A DNA stretch of 64,000 bases, from assembly GCA_947451935.1 (NCBI GenBank), contig CANGBH010000003.1, forward strand, positions 22,051-86,050. The letters run 5' to 3'. The position numbers were made by a program, and so were the translations under genes. Position 1 is the first letter of the stretch. Each line of letters opens with the position of its first letter. Shown one piece after another: positions 1-8,771 of the stretch. The stretch comes from Chitinophagaceae bacterium. Lineage in GTDB: Bacteria > Bacteroidota > Bacteroidia > Chitinophagales > Chitinophagaceae. The notes under the pieces were generated by a model. That model was given only the letters and a program-made list of their open reading frames with translations. It was not told the DNA's origin and made no database searches.

Positions 1-151
1 TACCTTGGAATAGATTTATATTGAGGTCTTCCAAGCTTCGTTTATCCTTATTATATAAGGCATTGACTTCATAGCCTTCTTCTAGGAGTTGCCTACAAAC
101 GACATTTCCAATATGTCCGCTTGCACCCGTTACAGCAATTTTCATATTCAT
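1..151 (-). CDS. NAD(P)-binding Rossmann reductase, N-terminus (partial)
   Basis: This is the first ~50 codons of a gene that runs off the left edge on the minus strand. The translation starts MNMKIAVTGASGHIGNVVC; TGASGHIG is the glycine-rich dinucleotide-binding loop of short-chain or NmrA-like epimerases and reductases. ATG codons at 151 and 145 are both possible starts, and MKIAVTG (145) is the form usual in the family. Substrate specificity cannot be read because the catalytic part is outside the window. The next gene upstream on the same strand starts about 100 bases away. Confidence 0.75.
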   Translation of the reverse strand, partial: MNMKIAVTGASGHIGNVVCRQLLEEGYEVNALYNKDKRSLEDLNINLFQG

Positions 152-250
152 ATCGAGCCTGCTTGACTATAAATATAAGCATCCTATTGAAGTGTATTGG
201 AAAATAATTTCGATAATTACATACCAGAATAATTTATTAATTCTGACTAA

Positions 251-868
251 TTATGAGATGTTGCTGAATGCGCAAAATATGAATTCTTGAAGACTATTTG
301 ATGGCGTTTTGTGATCCTCGATTTTGCAATTGTTTTTTCTAAACCCAATAGATTTAAATTTTTCTATTAAGTTAGGCTCATCATACTGGGTAATTTTAAG
401 GCCGCTACATGATGTAGGACCTTCACTTGAAAAAGTTCCAATTACTATTTTCCCTTTTACTGCTTCTTTAACGATTAGGAGGTATTTATCTATTGATTCT
501 GGGGTTGTAAGAAAATGAAATGTTGCTCTATCGTGCCATAAATCATAACTAGTAGTGGGCTTGAAATTGATGATATCTGTGTTGATCCACTTTATAAGAT
601 TGGCCTTAGCGCCTAATCGTTCTTTTGCCCTATTAATTACATTTTCTGAAATATCAAGCACTGTAATGTTTGTATATCCCTTTTCTAGAAGTTGTTCAGC
701 TAAATAGCTGTCACCTCCACCTATGTCGATGATCTTGGCAGAAAGCGGTATGTTGAGCTGTTGTATATATTCAAGCGACATTTTTGGTATTTCTTGTAAC
801 CAGCTTACCTCATTTGGCATCTTGTTTTGGTATACATCTTCCCAATGCTTTTTTAATCCGTTATACAT
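251..868 (-). CDS. class I SAM-dependent methyltransferase
   Basis: A 205-residue cytosolic protein with a Rossmann methyltransferase fold. Motif I is IIDIGGGDSYLAEQLL (about residues 46-61), the acidic end of strand 2 is VLDIS, and DLWHDRATFHFL sits at the motif IV position. This resembles the methyltransferase-12/25 group, for which thiol, metalloid and small-molecule substrates are all described. The WHDRATFHFL stretch is typical of small Bacteroidota and proteobacterial members annotated only as class I methyltransferase. There is no signal peptide. The ATG at 868 is the only good start. The substrate is not inferable. Gaps of about 100-175 bp on either side suggest it is transcribed alone. 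Confidence 0.8.
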   Translation of the reverse strand: MYNGLKKHWEDVYQNKMPNEVSWLQEIPKMSLEYIQQLNIPLSAKIIDIGGGDSYLAEQLLEKGYTNITVLDISENVINRAKERLGAKANLIKWINTDIINFKPTTSYDLWHDRATFHFLTTPESIDKYLLIVKEAVKGKIVIGTFSSEGPTSCSGLKITQYDEPNLIEKFKSIGFRKNNCKIEDHKTPSNSLQEFIFCAFSNIS

Positions 869-986
869 ATTTCGAAATTAAAAATTTGAACCAATTGGAA
901 TGGTGATTTATATCACGTTTATACCCTTATGGACTTGTAATAAAGTAATAAATATCATTTATCTCCTTAGATTGAGACGGTTTGGG

Positions 987-994
987 TAAATTTG
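987..994 (+). promoter_or_regulatory. candidate Bacteroidota -7 box (TAAATTTG)
   Basis: TAAATTTG fits the TAnnTTTG consensus of the Bacteroidota primary sigma factor and lies 49 bases before the start of the flavin monooxygenase gene. No clear TTTG at -33 is present, so the call is tentative. Confidence 0.35.
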
Positions 995-1043
995 TGTGTT
1001 ATAATTGTAATGACTAATTTGATCATATTGAATAAATGTTTTT

Positions 1044-2063
1044 ATGGAGGTTGGTATAGATAGTTTTGCGGCTATGTTTAGTGGTAATAGTGTTAATGCC
1101 ATCAGTGATCAAGATGCTATTGCTCAATTGTTAGATAGGATTGTGTTGGCTGATCAGGTTGGTCTCGATTTTTTTGGAATTGGGGAGCATCATAGAAAGG
1201 GCTTTTTAGATTCTGCCCCTGCATTAATTTTGGCAGCTGCTGCTGCCCGAACAACACGTATTCGTCTGGGCAGTGCCGTTACTGTATTGAGTGCAGCTGA
1301 TCCAGTTAGGGTATTTCAAAGTTTTGCAACGTTGGATTTGATATCTGGAGGCCGTGCTGAAATGGTTGTTGGGCGTGGATCTTTCATTGATGCCTTTCCT
1401 CTGTTTGGATATAGTTTGGAAGATTATGATGAGTTGTTTATTGAGAAGCTTGACTTATTATTAAAAATTCGAGACAATGAATTTATTACATGGAAGGGGA
1501 AATTTAGGCCTGCCATTAATAATCAACCTATCTATCCTAGGCCAATGCAACATTCGATTCCAATTTGGTTGGGTGTAGGTGGAACCCCCGAATCATTTAT
1601 TCGCGCTGGAACCTTAGGCCTGCCATTGATGGTAGCCATAATAGGGGGAGAAACGCATCGGTTCAGGCCATTAGTTGACCTATATCGTCAAGCATGGAGG
1701 AGGGCTGGTCACCCATTGGAAAAATTAGAGGTAGGTCTTCACTCCATTGGTTATGTTGGTAAAGATAGTATGGAGGCTAGAGAAGATTTTTATCCCGGGT
1801 ATGCTGCTGCAATGACTAAGATTGGCAAGGAGCGCGGATGGCCGCCGACAACTAGAGCCCATTTTGATGCACAAGCTGGTCCAACTGGGGCTTTATTGGT
1901 GGGAAGCCCTGAAGAAGTTGCTCATAAAATTATTAGGCACGCTGATGCGCTAGGAGGGATTTCTAGGGTGACTTTTCAATTGGATGCGGCTGAATTACCT
2001 CATGATAAACTTATGGAGTCTATTGAGTTGATTGGTACTCGTTTAAAGACCATACTGAATTAA
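1044..2063 (+). CDS. LLM-class flavin-dependent oxidoreductase
   Basis: A 339-residue bacterial luciferase-like monooxygenase, expected to use reduced FMN to oxygenate an unidentified small organic substrate in the cytosol. Landmarks are FFGIGEHHRKGF (about residues 44-55), the TIM-barrel segment ARTTRIRLGSAVTVLS, GGRAEMVVGRGSF, and the late PIWLGVGGTPES flavin-pocket loop. Length and motif order match the LLM family. The ATG start is preceded at 49 bases by a TAnnTTTG box. Family members are often broadly annotated and rarely characterised, so no pathway is proposed. It is followed on the same strand by a small lipoprotein gene 57 bases downstream. Confidence 0.85.
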   Translation: MEVGIDSFAAMFSGNSVNAISDQDAIAQLLDRIVLADQVGLDFFGIGEHHRKGFLDSAPALILAAAAARTTRIRLGSAVTVLSAADPVRVFQSFATLDLISGGRAEMVVGRGSFIDAFPLFGYSLEDYDELFIEKLDLLLKIRDNEFITWKGKFRPAINNQPIYPRPMQHSIPIWLGVGGTPESFIRAGTLGLPLMVAIIGGETHRFRPLVDLYRQAWRRAGHPLEKLEVGLHSIGYVGKDSMEAREDFYPGYAAAMTKIGKERGWPPTTRAHFDAQAGPTGALLVGSPEEVAHKIIRHADALGGISRVTFQLDAAELPHDKLMESIELIGTRLKTILN

Positions 2064-2120
2064 CTTGCACTTTCATTTAGATTAGGCTGTATTGGTATGA
2101 TGACTTGTTAAACATTCATT

Positions 2121-2555
2121 ATGAAAAAATTATCGATTATTTTTTTACTTTTTTATTTGTTTTCAAGCTGTAAAAGCAAGGATGAAGTGCTTACTGAAAA
2201 AGAAGTATTTGATGTAATCAATAAATTTGATCTTGGTTGGAGAACAAAGAATGCATCAATAGTAGATTCTGTGCTTTCTGAGCAGTATCTCTATTTTACA
2301 CAATCCGGACATACATTCAACCGCATGAATATATTAGCTACTGCAGGGTCAGAGGTGTATCAATTGCAAACCATGGAAAGAGAACAACTTACTATTCAAT
2401 TAGAGGGAAATGCCGCAGTAGTAAATACAATTTGGAAAGGGAAGGGTCTTTATCATGGGGAGGACTTTAATGATAAGCAGCGTTGCAGTATCACTATTGT
2501 TAAACACGACGGTAAGGTTAAAATTCTTGCAGAACACTGCACGCCCATTAAATGA
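2121..2555 (+). CDS. NTF2-like (DUF4440-type) lipoprotein
   Basis: A 144-residue protein. It starts MKKLSIIFLLFYLFSSCKSKDE, a lipoprotein signal with the lipidated cysteine at residue 17. The mature part has the alpha+beta pattern of the NTF2/SnoaL superfamily: an N-terminal helix VFDVINKFDLGWRTKN, then DSVLSEQYLYFTQSG, then antiparallel strands near the end. Such proteins are cone-shaped ligand-binding folds, and most have no known activity. It ends 26 bases before a convergent esterase gene. Probably anchored in the inner or outer membrane facing the periplasm. Confidence 0.65.
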   Translation: MKKLSIIFLLFYLFSSCKSKDEVLTEKEVFDVINKFDLGWRTKNASIVDSVLSEQYLYFTQSGHTFNRMNILATAGSEVYQLQTMEREQLTIQLEGNAAVVNTIWKGKGLYHGEDFNDKQRCSITIVKHDGKVKILAEHCTPIK

Positions 2556-2581
2556 TTAATGCCTCCAAACGAGCTAGTGAA

Positions 2582-3775
2582 CTAAAATTTTCTAATTAGA
2601 TCTGAGATCTTTTCATCTCCAAGAATTGCATTTTGTGGTAAAGGAAAGTTATCATTGAATGCGCCTAAGCTATTTTTAGTTAGTACTAATGAAGGTGTTT
2701 CATTTATAGATCCATGTTGATCAGTAACATTCGTTAGATCGAGGCTTAGGTATTTTGCCATGAAAGGGTACATCGCCATGCGCTTGTTTTTCCCGTAATC
2801 ATGTTTATCATTTTGCAAGTGGTTATTCTCTATTTTATTCTCTGCTTGGTAGAGGGAATAAATATTTTTCATGAACGGAAATTCGATGTTTGGTGTATTT
2901 TTTGTCCAATCATCTCCATCTGAAATCATTAACATTGGTCGAGGCGCGGTGAGGGCAGCAATCTCTACATTATTTGTTTGAAAATTTCCATTTTTATGAA
3001 TGGGCATACCACTTTCGCAGTTGCATCCTCCGAAGAAATGAGCTGAAATCATCACGACTGGAACCGAAACTTTTATTCTATGGTCTAATGCTGACAATAA
3101 AAAGCTTTGAGTGCCACCACCTGATTCTCCTGTAATGCCAATTCTGTTTTTATCAATACCTGGTAGTGTCAACAGAAAATCAAGTGCCCGAATACTGTTT
3201 ATGGTTTGAAGTCGTTGTACTCCTTTTACATCATGTGAGCATTGCTTAGAATCGCCATATCCTACCATATCCCATGCAAATACAATCGCTCCCATTCTTG
3301 CAAGCGTTGCACAACGTATTTGTGTTTGTTCGCGAAATCTTCCTTCTTTGTTGTTGTCATGGCCATGTGGGCATAATATGCCTGCATAGGATGTAGCTTG
3401 TTTTTTTGGTCGGTATAAGTTTCCTGTAACATAAAATCCAGGGATACTTTCAAAAAAAACATTTTCAACAGTGTATCCATCCATTTCTTGTTTGGAGTGT
3501 ATCACTGCGTTGATTGGTATTTTATTTAAAAGGACATTCAAGTTCATTCCTAGTTTCACTTGGTTTAGTATTTTCAATGAGCGTTCTTTCCATTGTGATA
3601 AATTAGTGGGGGTATGTGCAGAAAGAAATGCTGCGCCTTCTTTTTCTGTGAAATAATTTTCTTGACAAAGAGTTGGAGTAGTTTGTTTTTTAGTTTTTTG
3701 AGCTTGTGCTATAAGTAGATGTGGAGCAAGAAATAGAGTTACTAGTAAAGCGCATTTGAGTATTGACTTGATCAT
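2582..3775 (-). CDS. secreted alpha/beta-hydrolase, acetyl-xylan-esterase-like
   Basis: A 397-residue exported serine hydrolase. It has an N-terminal signal ending near LLIAQAQ, a substrate-facing segment ILCPHGHDNNKEGRF (oxyanion region), the nucleophile elbow GITGESGGGTQSF (Ser in GESGG), an acid segment MLMISDGDDWTKNTP and a late KHDYGKNKR histidine. This arrangement matches the acetyl-xylan esterase/dienelactone-hydrolase-like families seen in Bacteroidota. Carbohydrate-ester or other ester substrates are both possible. It is a single gene convergent with the upstream lipoprotein, and a TATATTTG box lies 18 bases before its start. Confidence 0.75.
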   Translation of the reverse strand: MIKSILKCALLVTLFLAPHLLIAQAQKTKKQTTPTLCQENYFTEKEGAAFLSAHTPTNLSQWKERSLKILNQVKLGMNLNVLLNKIPINAVIHSKQEMDGYTVENVFFESIPGFYVTGNLYRPKKQATSYAGILCPHGHDNNKEGRFREQTQIRCATLARMGAIVFAWDMVGYGDSKQCSHDVKGVQRLQTINSIRALDFLLTLPGIDKNRIGITGESGGGTQSFLLSALDHRIKVSVPVVMISAHFFGGCNCESGMPIHKNGNFQTNNVEIAALTAPRPMLMISDGDDWTKNTPNIEFPFMKNIYSLYQAENKIENNHLQNDKHDYGKNKRMAMYPFMAKYLSLDLTNVTDQHGSINETPSLVLTKNSLGAFNDNFPLPQNAILGDEKISDLIRKF

Positions 3776-3792
3776 GTTTTAGATTTCTATTT

Positions 3793-3800
3793 CAAATATA
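3793..3800 (-). promoter_or_regulatory. candidate -7 box for the esterase gene (TATATTTG)
   Basis: Read on the minus strand this is TATATTTG, a perfect TAnnTTTG match, 17 bases before the ATG at 3775. No convincing -33 element was found at 19-21 bases. Confidence 0.35.
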
Positions 3801-3852
3801 TTCAAGAAACTACAAAATAGCTTGTGAGATAATGGATGATTCTTGTAATTTG

Positions 3853-4356
3853 TTAAAAAACTGGAGAGCTATTAACTAGATTGACTTTTCGAGCTATTCG
3901 CCAGTGAATCAAGAATAGTACTAAACTAAGTAATACCAATAAGCTACTTATTAAAATAGATTTGTAAGATTGATGGTATATTGATTTTAGTTTATCTGCT
4001 TTTGCTGATTCATACATGGTGTGCAGCATTTTTTCTTCAGGTATATATGTGTTTGATTTAATGTCTGTTGAATTTGCAGATGATTTTAGGATATCCATTT
4101 TAAAGTTTTCATATGAAATGACGTTCTGACTACCTCCTCCATTAAAACTTGAGTGAAGTGGGTCGCTTAAGTCTATGATCGCATTTACTAGCGATATAGT
4201 TGAAAGTAAAAAGGTTATTATTGCTACTAGACATATAGTATATCCATATACTTGGGTTATTATTCTTTGTGATTTTTCCATCTCAACTTTATTTATAAGA
4301 TTGTCAACTTGGTTAAGTTCATTTATTTTATATTTATGAAATATGATATAAGTCAT
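3853..4356 (-). CDS. two-TM membrane protein of unknown function
   Basis: A 167-residue protein I do not recognise. It has a cytoplasmic, charged N-terminus (about 30 residues), a first membrane segment around residues 36-60 (CLVAIITFLLSTISLV), an extracytoplasmic loop of roughly 70 residues with a SFNGGGSQN patch, and a second membrane segment near residues 130-150 (ILISSLLVLLSLVLFLI), followed by a short basic tail. The loop carries no catalytic signature. It diverges from the TauE-like gene across 107 bases. It is probably an inner-membrane protein; nothing in the context gives it a role. Confidence 0.6.
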   Translation of the reverse strand: MTYIIFHKYKINELNQVDNLINKVEMEKSQRIITQVYGYTICLVAIITFLLSTISLVNAIIDLSDPLHSSFNGGGSQNVISYENFKMDILKSSANSTDIKSNTYIPEEKMLHTMYESAKADKLKSIYHQSYKSILISSLLVLLSLVLFLIHWRIARKVNLVNSSPVF

Positions 4357-4463
4357 ATGTTTTAATCATTTCATAAATGTTTATTTATAGGTGTTTGGTT
4401 GACATGTTTTTTTTGATTCTTGACAACGTATAATAATCAGTAAATTGCTTTTTTAACTAGTAT

Positions 4464-5216
4464 ATGGACATATTTTCATCTTATCCTGCTTTCGATTGGA
4501 TGCTCATTTTGTTGGCTTCTTTCATAATTGGCTTAGGAAAGGCTGGTTTAAAGGGACTGGATATGCTGAGTGTAACCCTGATGGCCTTTGTTTTTGGTGG
4601 AAAATCATCAACCGGTATTGTGTTGCCTTTGCTTTGTGTGGCAGATATTGCCGCTGTGCTTTATTATAATCGACATGCACAGTGGAAACATTTTTGGAAA
4701 GTAACTCCTTGGATGGTTATTGGTGTTTTGTTAGGTGTTTATTTTGGCAAAGACATGAATGAGCAACTTTTTCGTAAAATAATGGCTGTGATTATTTTAG
4801 CAACAATTTTTATAGTGTTGTTTATGGAATATAGAAAGTCTGAAAAAGTGCCTACCCATCCTGCGTTTACCATCGCAACTGGTATTTCCGCTGGCTTCAC
4901 TACCATGATTGGAAACTTGGCGGGAGCATTTTCGAACTTATATTTTTTGGCGATGCGCTTATCGAAAAATGATTTCATTGGCACAGCCGCTTGGGTATTT
5001 TTATTTGTGAATCTGTTCAAACTGCCATTTCAAGTTTTTTATTGGAAAAACATTCACATTCAGAGTTTAAAAGTGGATATAGTTTTATTACCTACCTTGG
5101 GGTTAGGGTTTATACTAGGGATTAAATTGGTTGAAAAAATTCAGGATCAGCAGTATAGAAAGTTAGTCATGCTGTTAACTCTTATTGGTTCAATCTTCAT
5201 GTTTTTTAAGCGTTAG
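4464..5216 (+). CDS. TauE/SafE family sulfite/organosulfonate exporter-like permease
   Basis: A 250-residue polytopic inner-membrane protein with about eight hydrophobic segments in two similar halves, the layout of the TauE/SafE (DUF81) family. Signature pieces are SFIIGLGKAGLKGLD near the N-terminus and GISAGFTTMIGNLAGAFSNLYFLAM in the second half, split here by motif rather than quoted in full elsewhere. Family members export sulfite, sulfoacetate or related anions, or import them; no neighbouring sulfur gene fixes the substrate. The ATG at 4464 is a clear start. The next gene begins 88 bases downstream on the same strand. Confidence 0.8.
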   Translation: MDIFSSYPAFDWMLILLASFIIGLGKAGLKGLDMLSVTLMAFVFGGKSSTGIVLPLLCVADIAAVLYYNRHAQWKHFWKVTPWMVIGVLLGVYFGKDMNEQLFRKIMAVIILATIFIVLFMEYRKSEKVPTHPAFTIATGISAGFTTMIGNLAGAFSNLYFLAMRLSKNDFIGTAAWVFLFVNLFKLPFQVFYWKNIHIQSLKVDIVLLPTLGLGFILGIKLVEKIQDQQYRKLVMLLTLIGSIFMFFKR

Positions 5217-5304
5217 CATTTGTTTTCTTAAAAGCATCAAGTTCAATGTTAAGCCCAAAAAATATATCATTATCTTGCATGATAATTTATATAAAAAGTA
5301 CCCC

Positions 5305-6507
5305 ATGCGACATGCATTTTTAGTTGTTTTATCACTTTCCATTTTAATTGCATCTTGTAAAAAATCAGACACAGTTGTGCAGGAAAATTCAATTCCTATT
5401 GCAGGATTGTTGTCGCTTACTGGTAACTGGTCTAGTTTGGGAGTAAACTCACAAGAAGCAATGACATTAGCGGTTGCTGATGTAAATTCATATTTGCAAC
5501 AAGTGGGTTCAACTATACGATTCTCTGCTAGTTTTTATGACACAAAGTTGGATACAGCATTGGCTCAGGCAGCGTTGAATGATGCTATTTCTAAAAATAT
5601 TCATTATGTAGTAGGCCCTCAGTCTAGTGCTGAAGTTTCAGCTATTAAGAATACTGCAGATGCCAATAAAATCCTCATTGTTAGCCAGGGTAGTACGGCT
5701 AGTAGTCTTGCTATTCCAGGGGATGCTATTTTTCGATTCTGTCCTGGTGATTCAGTTGAAGGTAATGCCTTGGCGAATACAATATTTGAATCGGGAAGGA
5801 CAGATTTAATAACCATTTCGAGAGATGATGCTGGAAATAAAGGACTACAGAAGCGCATAGGAAATTCTTTTACTGCGCTAGGAGGCAATATTGATGTTAT
5901 GACACCATATGCAACTAGCGTTACTGATTTTGCCGAACTTTTAGCGGCTCTAAAAATTAAATTGCAAGATCAGATTACTGCCTATGGTGCAGATAAAGTA
6001 GGCGTTTATCTTGCCTCTTTTGATGAATGTATAGCACTTTTCAAACAAGCATTACCCGATCCTATTTTTTCATCAGTTAGTTGGTATGGAGGAGATGGTG
6101 TTGTATTGAGTTCAGCTTTAATTGCCGATGCTGATGCATCATCTTTTGCTATTGCTACAGATTTTGTGGCTCCAAATTTTGGTATGCCAGCTCAACCACA
6201 TCCATCCCTATCAAGTATAGCTGCTGCAATCAAAGGGAAAACTGGTATTGAGCCAGATGCTTATGCATTTGCAGCTTATGATGCTGTATGGGTTTTAGCA
6301 AAAACTGCCCTAGCATTTAAGTCTAGTAATCCCGATTTTGTTAACGTAAAAGATATTTTTCGTGCAGAGGCTGATAGCTATTTTGGTATAACAGGTCCTG
6401 TTCAATTGAATGCAGCAGGGGATAGAAGTACTGGGTCATTTGACTATTGGGGTATTGCTATTGATGGCGGTGTTGCCCAATGGAAATTTGTTGGTAAATC
6501 ACAGTAA
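5305..6507 (+). CDS. periplasmic-binding-protein-type lipoprotein (branched-chain amino acid/LivJ-like)
   Basis: A 400-residue type I periplasmic binding protein. The start at 5305 (MRHAFLVVLSLSILIASCKK) gives a proper lipoprotein signal with Cys18; the longer reading frame upstream has no such signal. The mature domain begins SIPIAGLLSLTGNWSSLG, the usual first strand and ligand-binding loop of Leu/Ile/Val-, urea- and amide-binding proteins. Later come VGPQSSAEVSAIKNTAD and a C-terminal DAYAFAAYDAVWVLAKTA segment. No ABC permease or ATPase lies nearby, so it is an orphan receptor, possibly serving a distant transporter or acting as a sensor. Ligand unknown. Confidence 0.8.
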   Translation: MRHAFLVVLSLSILIASCKKSDTVVQENSIPIAGLLSLTGNWSSLGVNSQEAMTLAVADVNSYLQQVGSTIRFSASFYDTKLDTALAQAALNDAISKNIHYVVGPQSSAEVSAIKNTADANKILIVSQGSTASSLAIPGDAIFRFCPGDSVEGNALANTIFESGRTDLITISRDDAGNKGLQKRIGNSFTALGGNIDVMTPYATSVTDFAELLAALKIKLQDQITAYGADKVGVYLASFDECIALFKQALPDPIFSSVSWYGGDGVVLSSALIADADASSFAIATDFVAPNFGMPAQPHPSLSSIAAAIKGKTGIEPDAYAFAAYDAVWVLAKTALAFKSSNPDFVNVKDIFRAEADSYFGITGPVQLNAAGDRSTGSFDYWGIAIDGGVAQWKFVGKSQ

Positions 6508-6524
6508 CCTTTATTACAAGAGAC

Positions 6525-7433
6525 CTAACCTACTAGAAGGATATTTTTCCCTCTTGAATGTCCCTTCTTTTGAAAGATTAGTGCATTTTTAGCTTCATCT
6601 AAGGGAAATAGTTGATCAAGTATAATTTTAATTTTCCCTTTTTCAATCAACCCTACAATTTCATCAAGTTGATTGGGGTCAGAGTAGAAAAGAAAATTGC
6701 TTGCTTTAACGCCATGTTTTTCTGCAAGCTCTTGATCCGGTTTCGCTGTAATAGAAATATACCGTCCTCCATGTTTTATATGAGGGATTAATAGTGGAGC
6801 AGTAGCCATACTATCAAACACTGCATCAAAATCATTAGCAATAGTTTTTAAGTCTACTTGAGTGTAGTCAATCACTTCCTCTGCTCCAAAGGATTTTACG
6901 AGTTCTTCATTTTTTTTTGATGCCACTGCAACAACATGTGCACCGATCATTTTGGCAAATTGTATTGCAAATAGTCCGACTCCACCCGCAGCTGCTTGAA
7001 TTAATATTTTTTCTCCTGCTTTTAGTTCAAGTTTATCAAATAAACCTTGCCATGCAGTTAGGGATGCTAATGGAACGCCTGCAGCTTCCTCAAAATTTAA
7101 GTTTATCGGTTTTTTTGATATGTATTTTTCTTCACTTATTATATACTCAGCAAATGCACCTTGCTTAGACCACTCCAGAGAACCAATTACTTCATCGCCA
7201 ATACTAAATTTAGATGTTTCAGATCCTACTTCTTCCACAATGCCTGAAATGTCTGTTCCAAGGACGTAGGGCATTTCAAAAAAGCCAAGCTCTATACCTT
7301 TCCAATCGACGGGATTTAAACCGCAGGCTTTAACCTTTATGAGTAATTTATTTGGAGTGATGATAGGCTTTGGTACATCTTCAATACGTATATTATCTAA
7401 CGAGCCCTTTTCATTAATTGAAACAGCTTTCAT
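6525..7433 (-). CDS. NADP-dependent quinone-oxidoreductase-like MDR enzyme
   Basis: A 302-residue medium-chain dehydrogenase/reductase without zinc ligands, so of the quinone oxidoreductase type. The GroES-like N-terminal half holds ACGLNPVDWKGIELG and GTDISGIVEEVG. The Rossmann half starts ILIQAAAGGVGLFAIQFAK (AxxGxxG NADPH loop), followed by GAHVVAVASKKNEELVKSFGA. The likely reaction is NADPH-dependent reduction of quinones or alpha,beta-unsaturated carbonyls in the cytosol. Its start lies 4 bases beyond the stop of the DJ-1-like gene, so the two are almost certainly cotranscribed, which fits a reactive-carbonyl or oxidative-stress role. Confidence 0.85.
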   Translation of the reverse strand: MKAVSINEKGSLDNIRIEDVPKPIITPNKLLIKVKACGLNPVDWKGIELGFFEMPYVLGTDISGIVEEVGSETSKFSIGDEVIGSLEWSKQGAFAEYIISEEKYISKKPINLNFEEAAGVPLASLTAWQGLFDKLELKAGEKILIQAAAGGVGLFAIQFAKMIGAHVVAVASKKNEELVKSFGAEEVIDYTQVDLKTIANDFDAVFDSMATAPLLIPHIKHGGRYISITAKPDQELAEKHGVKASNFLFYSDPNQLDEIVGLIEKGKIKIILDQLFPLDEAKNALIFQKKGHSRGKNILLVG

Positions 7434-7437
7434 GTAA

Positions 7438-8190
7438 TTATTTTTTCAGTTGTTCTAGTATGGCTATACCTACATATTTTGCTGATGCTGGATTCTGACC
7501 AGTAATTAAGCGTTGATCTATTGCAACATGACTTTGCCATAGTCCAGATTTTTCAAAAATTCCTCCTCGTTCGATTAGTTTTGTTTCAAGCATAAATGGA
7601 ACAGCTTTTTCAAGATGTATGGCGAGTTCTTCTTCATTCGTAAATCCATTTATTTTTTTATCCTGAATCAGAAAGTGACCATTGCTTAGTTTTATGTTTA
7701 GCAAGCCTGCTACACCATGACAAACTGCACTTACTATTCCGCTTTTCTCATATATTTCTGTCGTTATTTTAGCTAGCTCATCATTTTGAACGAAATCCCA
7801 CATAGCACCATGACCACCTACGAAATAGATGGCATCATAATTTGATGATTTTACTTCCGATGGTTTAAACGTATGTTCTATTTTATATCGTTCTTTTGGG
7901 TTGTCCCAAAATGCTCTGTTTGCTTTTTCAGATAGATTTAATCCAAAATTATCTACTGGTGCTTTTCCTCCTAGTGGACTTACAAAGTCAATTTCGTAGC
8001 CTGCATTATATAGTTCATTCCAACATCCTGCTACTTCTGTCATCGAATAACCTGTTGGTTTTTCGGTTTCTCCCATTTTATCGTGGTTGGTGACTACAAA
8101 TAAAATTCTTTTAGTTTGAGCCCAGGCAGCGCTTGAACTCCCTAGTATTGAAACGAATACGCATGCAACAACTATAATTACTTTTTTCAT
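7438..8190 (-). CDS. exported DJ-1/PfpI (Hsp31-like) type 1 glutamine amidotransferase domain protein
   Basis: A 250-residue DJ-1/PfpI superfamily protein with a clear Sec signal peptide (cut after SAAWA, about residue 24). The catalytic nucleophile lies in SAVCHGVAGL, with the preceding YFVGGHGAMWDF loop. These are hallmarks of the Hsp31/glutathione-independent glyoxalase branch. Relatives convert methylglyoxal to lactate or act as protein chaperones; most are cytosolic, so export is a noteworthy variation. It is followed at 4 bases by a quinone-oxidoreductase gene and preceded at 52 bases by a small cysteine-containing exported protein. Together they suggest a carbonyl- or redox-stress operon. 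Confidence 0.8.
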   Translation of the reverse strand: MKKVIIVVACVFVSILGSSSAAWAQTKRILFVVTNHDKMGETEKPTGYSMTEVAGCWNELYNAGYEIDFVSPLGGKAPVDNFGLNLSEKANRAFWDNPKERYKIEHTFKPSEVKSSNYDAIYFVGGHGAMWDFVQNDELAKITTEIYEKSGIVSAVCHGVAGLLNIKLSNGHFLIQDKKINGFTNEEELAIHLEKAVPFMLETKLIERGGIFEKSGLWQSHVAIDQRLITGQNPASAKYVGIAILEQLKK

Positions 8191-8242
8191 TTAAAATATT
8201 TACGTGTGAACCAGCTTATGGGGAAATTCCAATCAATTATTA

Positions 8243-8590
8243 CTACTTTTTATTTTCCTTATCCTCTATGAGTTTAAAGTATGAAGCCACAAACTTGTTA
8301 TGTACAACTTCTCCTTGAACTTCAGCTTTGCGAATAGCATTACAAAATCCTTTTTCTGAATGAGCATCACCATGTGAGTCAATATCTGTTCCTTCTACGA
8401 AGTAGGTTTTTTTCTTAAATTTTACAGCTAGGGTGCATCCAGATCCCTTCATTTTAAATTGACATTCGCCACAAGCGGCATTAACTGTAATTATTTTTTT
8501 TGTAGGGTCTATGGTGGATATTTTTGAATCTTGAGAGAAGGTGATAAATGCTGCTAGGATAAAAATGAGTGTCATCAAAATCTTTTTCAT
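8243..8590 (-). CDS. small exported Cys-rich protein (DUF6370-like)
   Basis: A 115-residue protein with a signal peptide (MKKILMTLIFILAAFITFSQ). The mature part contains VNAACGECQFKMKGSGC, a CxxC plus a further cysteine, then VEGTDIDSHGDAHSEKGFC with two histidines and a cysteine. It resembles the Bacteroidota family of unknown function that I recall as DUF6370; this assignment is from memory. The Cys/His distribution would suit metal or thiol chemistry, which is inference. It is first in an apparent minus-strand operon with the DJ-1-like and quinone-oxidoreductase-like genes. Confidence 0.65.
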   Translation of the reverse strand: MKKILMTLIFILAAFITFSQDSKISTIDPTKKIITVNAACGECQFKMKGSGCTLAVKFKKKTYFVEGTDIDSHGDAHSEKGFCNAIRKAEVQGEVVHNKFVASYFKLIEDKENKK

Positions 8591-8771
8591 TCTGTAATTC
8601 TTTTAGAGTGTAAAGTTATTGAATAAAATGCTTAGCCGTCCTATTGAAATATCATATTGATTGAATTATGTTATTGGATTAGTTATGAGCAATTTATTTT
8701 ACATTATTCAGCGCTACTCCAAAGTATATTGTTATTATTTTTATGTATTTTAATGTAAATAACATCCTTCA

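Noticed and set aside
3262..3480. Antisense frame inside the esterase gene
   Set aside because: It is opposite-frame or overlapping shadow of a well-supported gene, with no signal, motif or start context.
4398..4436. Sigma70-like TTGACA/TATAAT pair before the TauE-like gene
   Set aside because: Spacing is about 24 or 3 bases, not 17, and Bacteroidota use TAnnTTTG boxes.
5185..5304. Longer N-terminus for the binding-protein gene
   Set aside because: The forty extra residues overlap the TauE gene's stop and hide the lipoprotein signal that begins at 5305.
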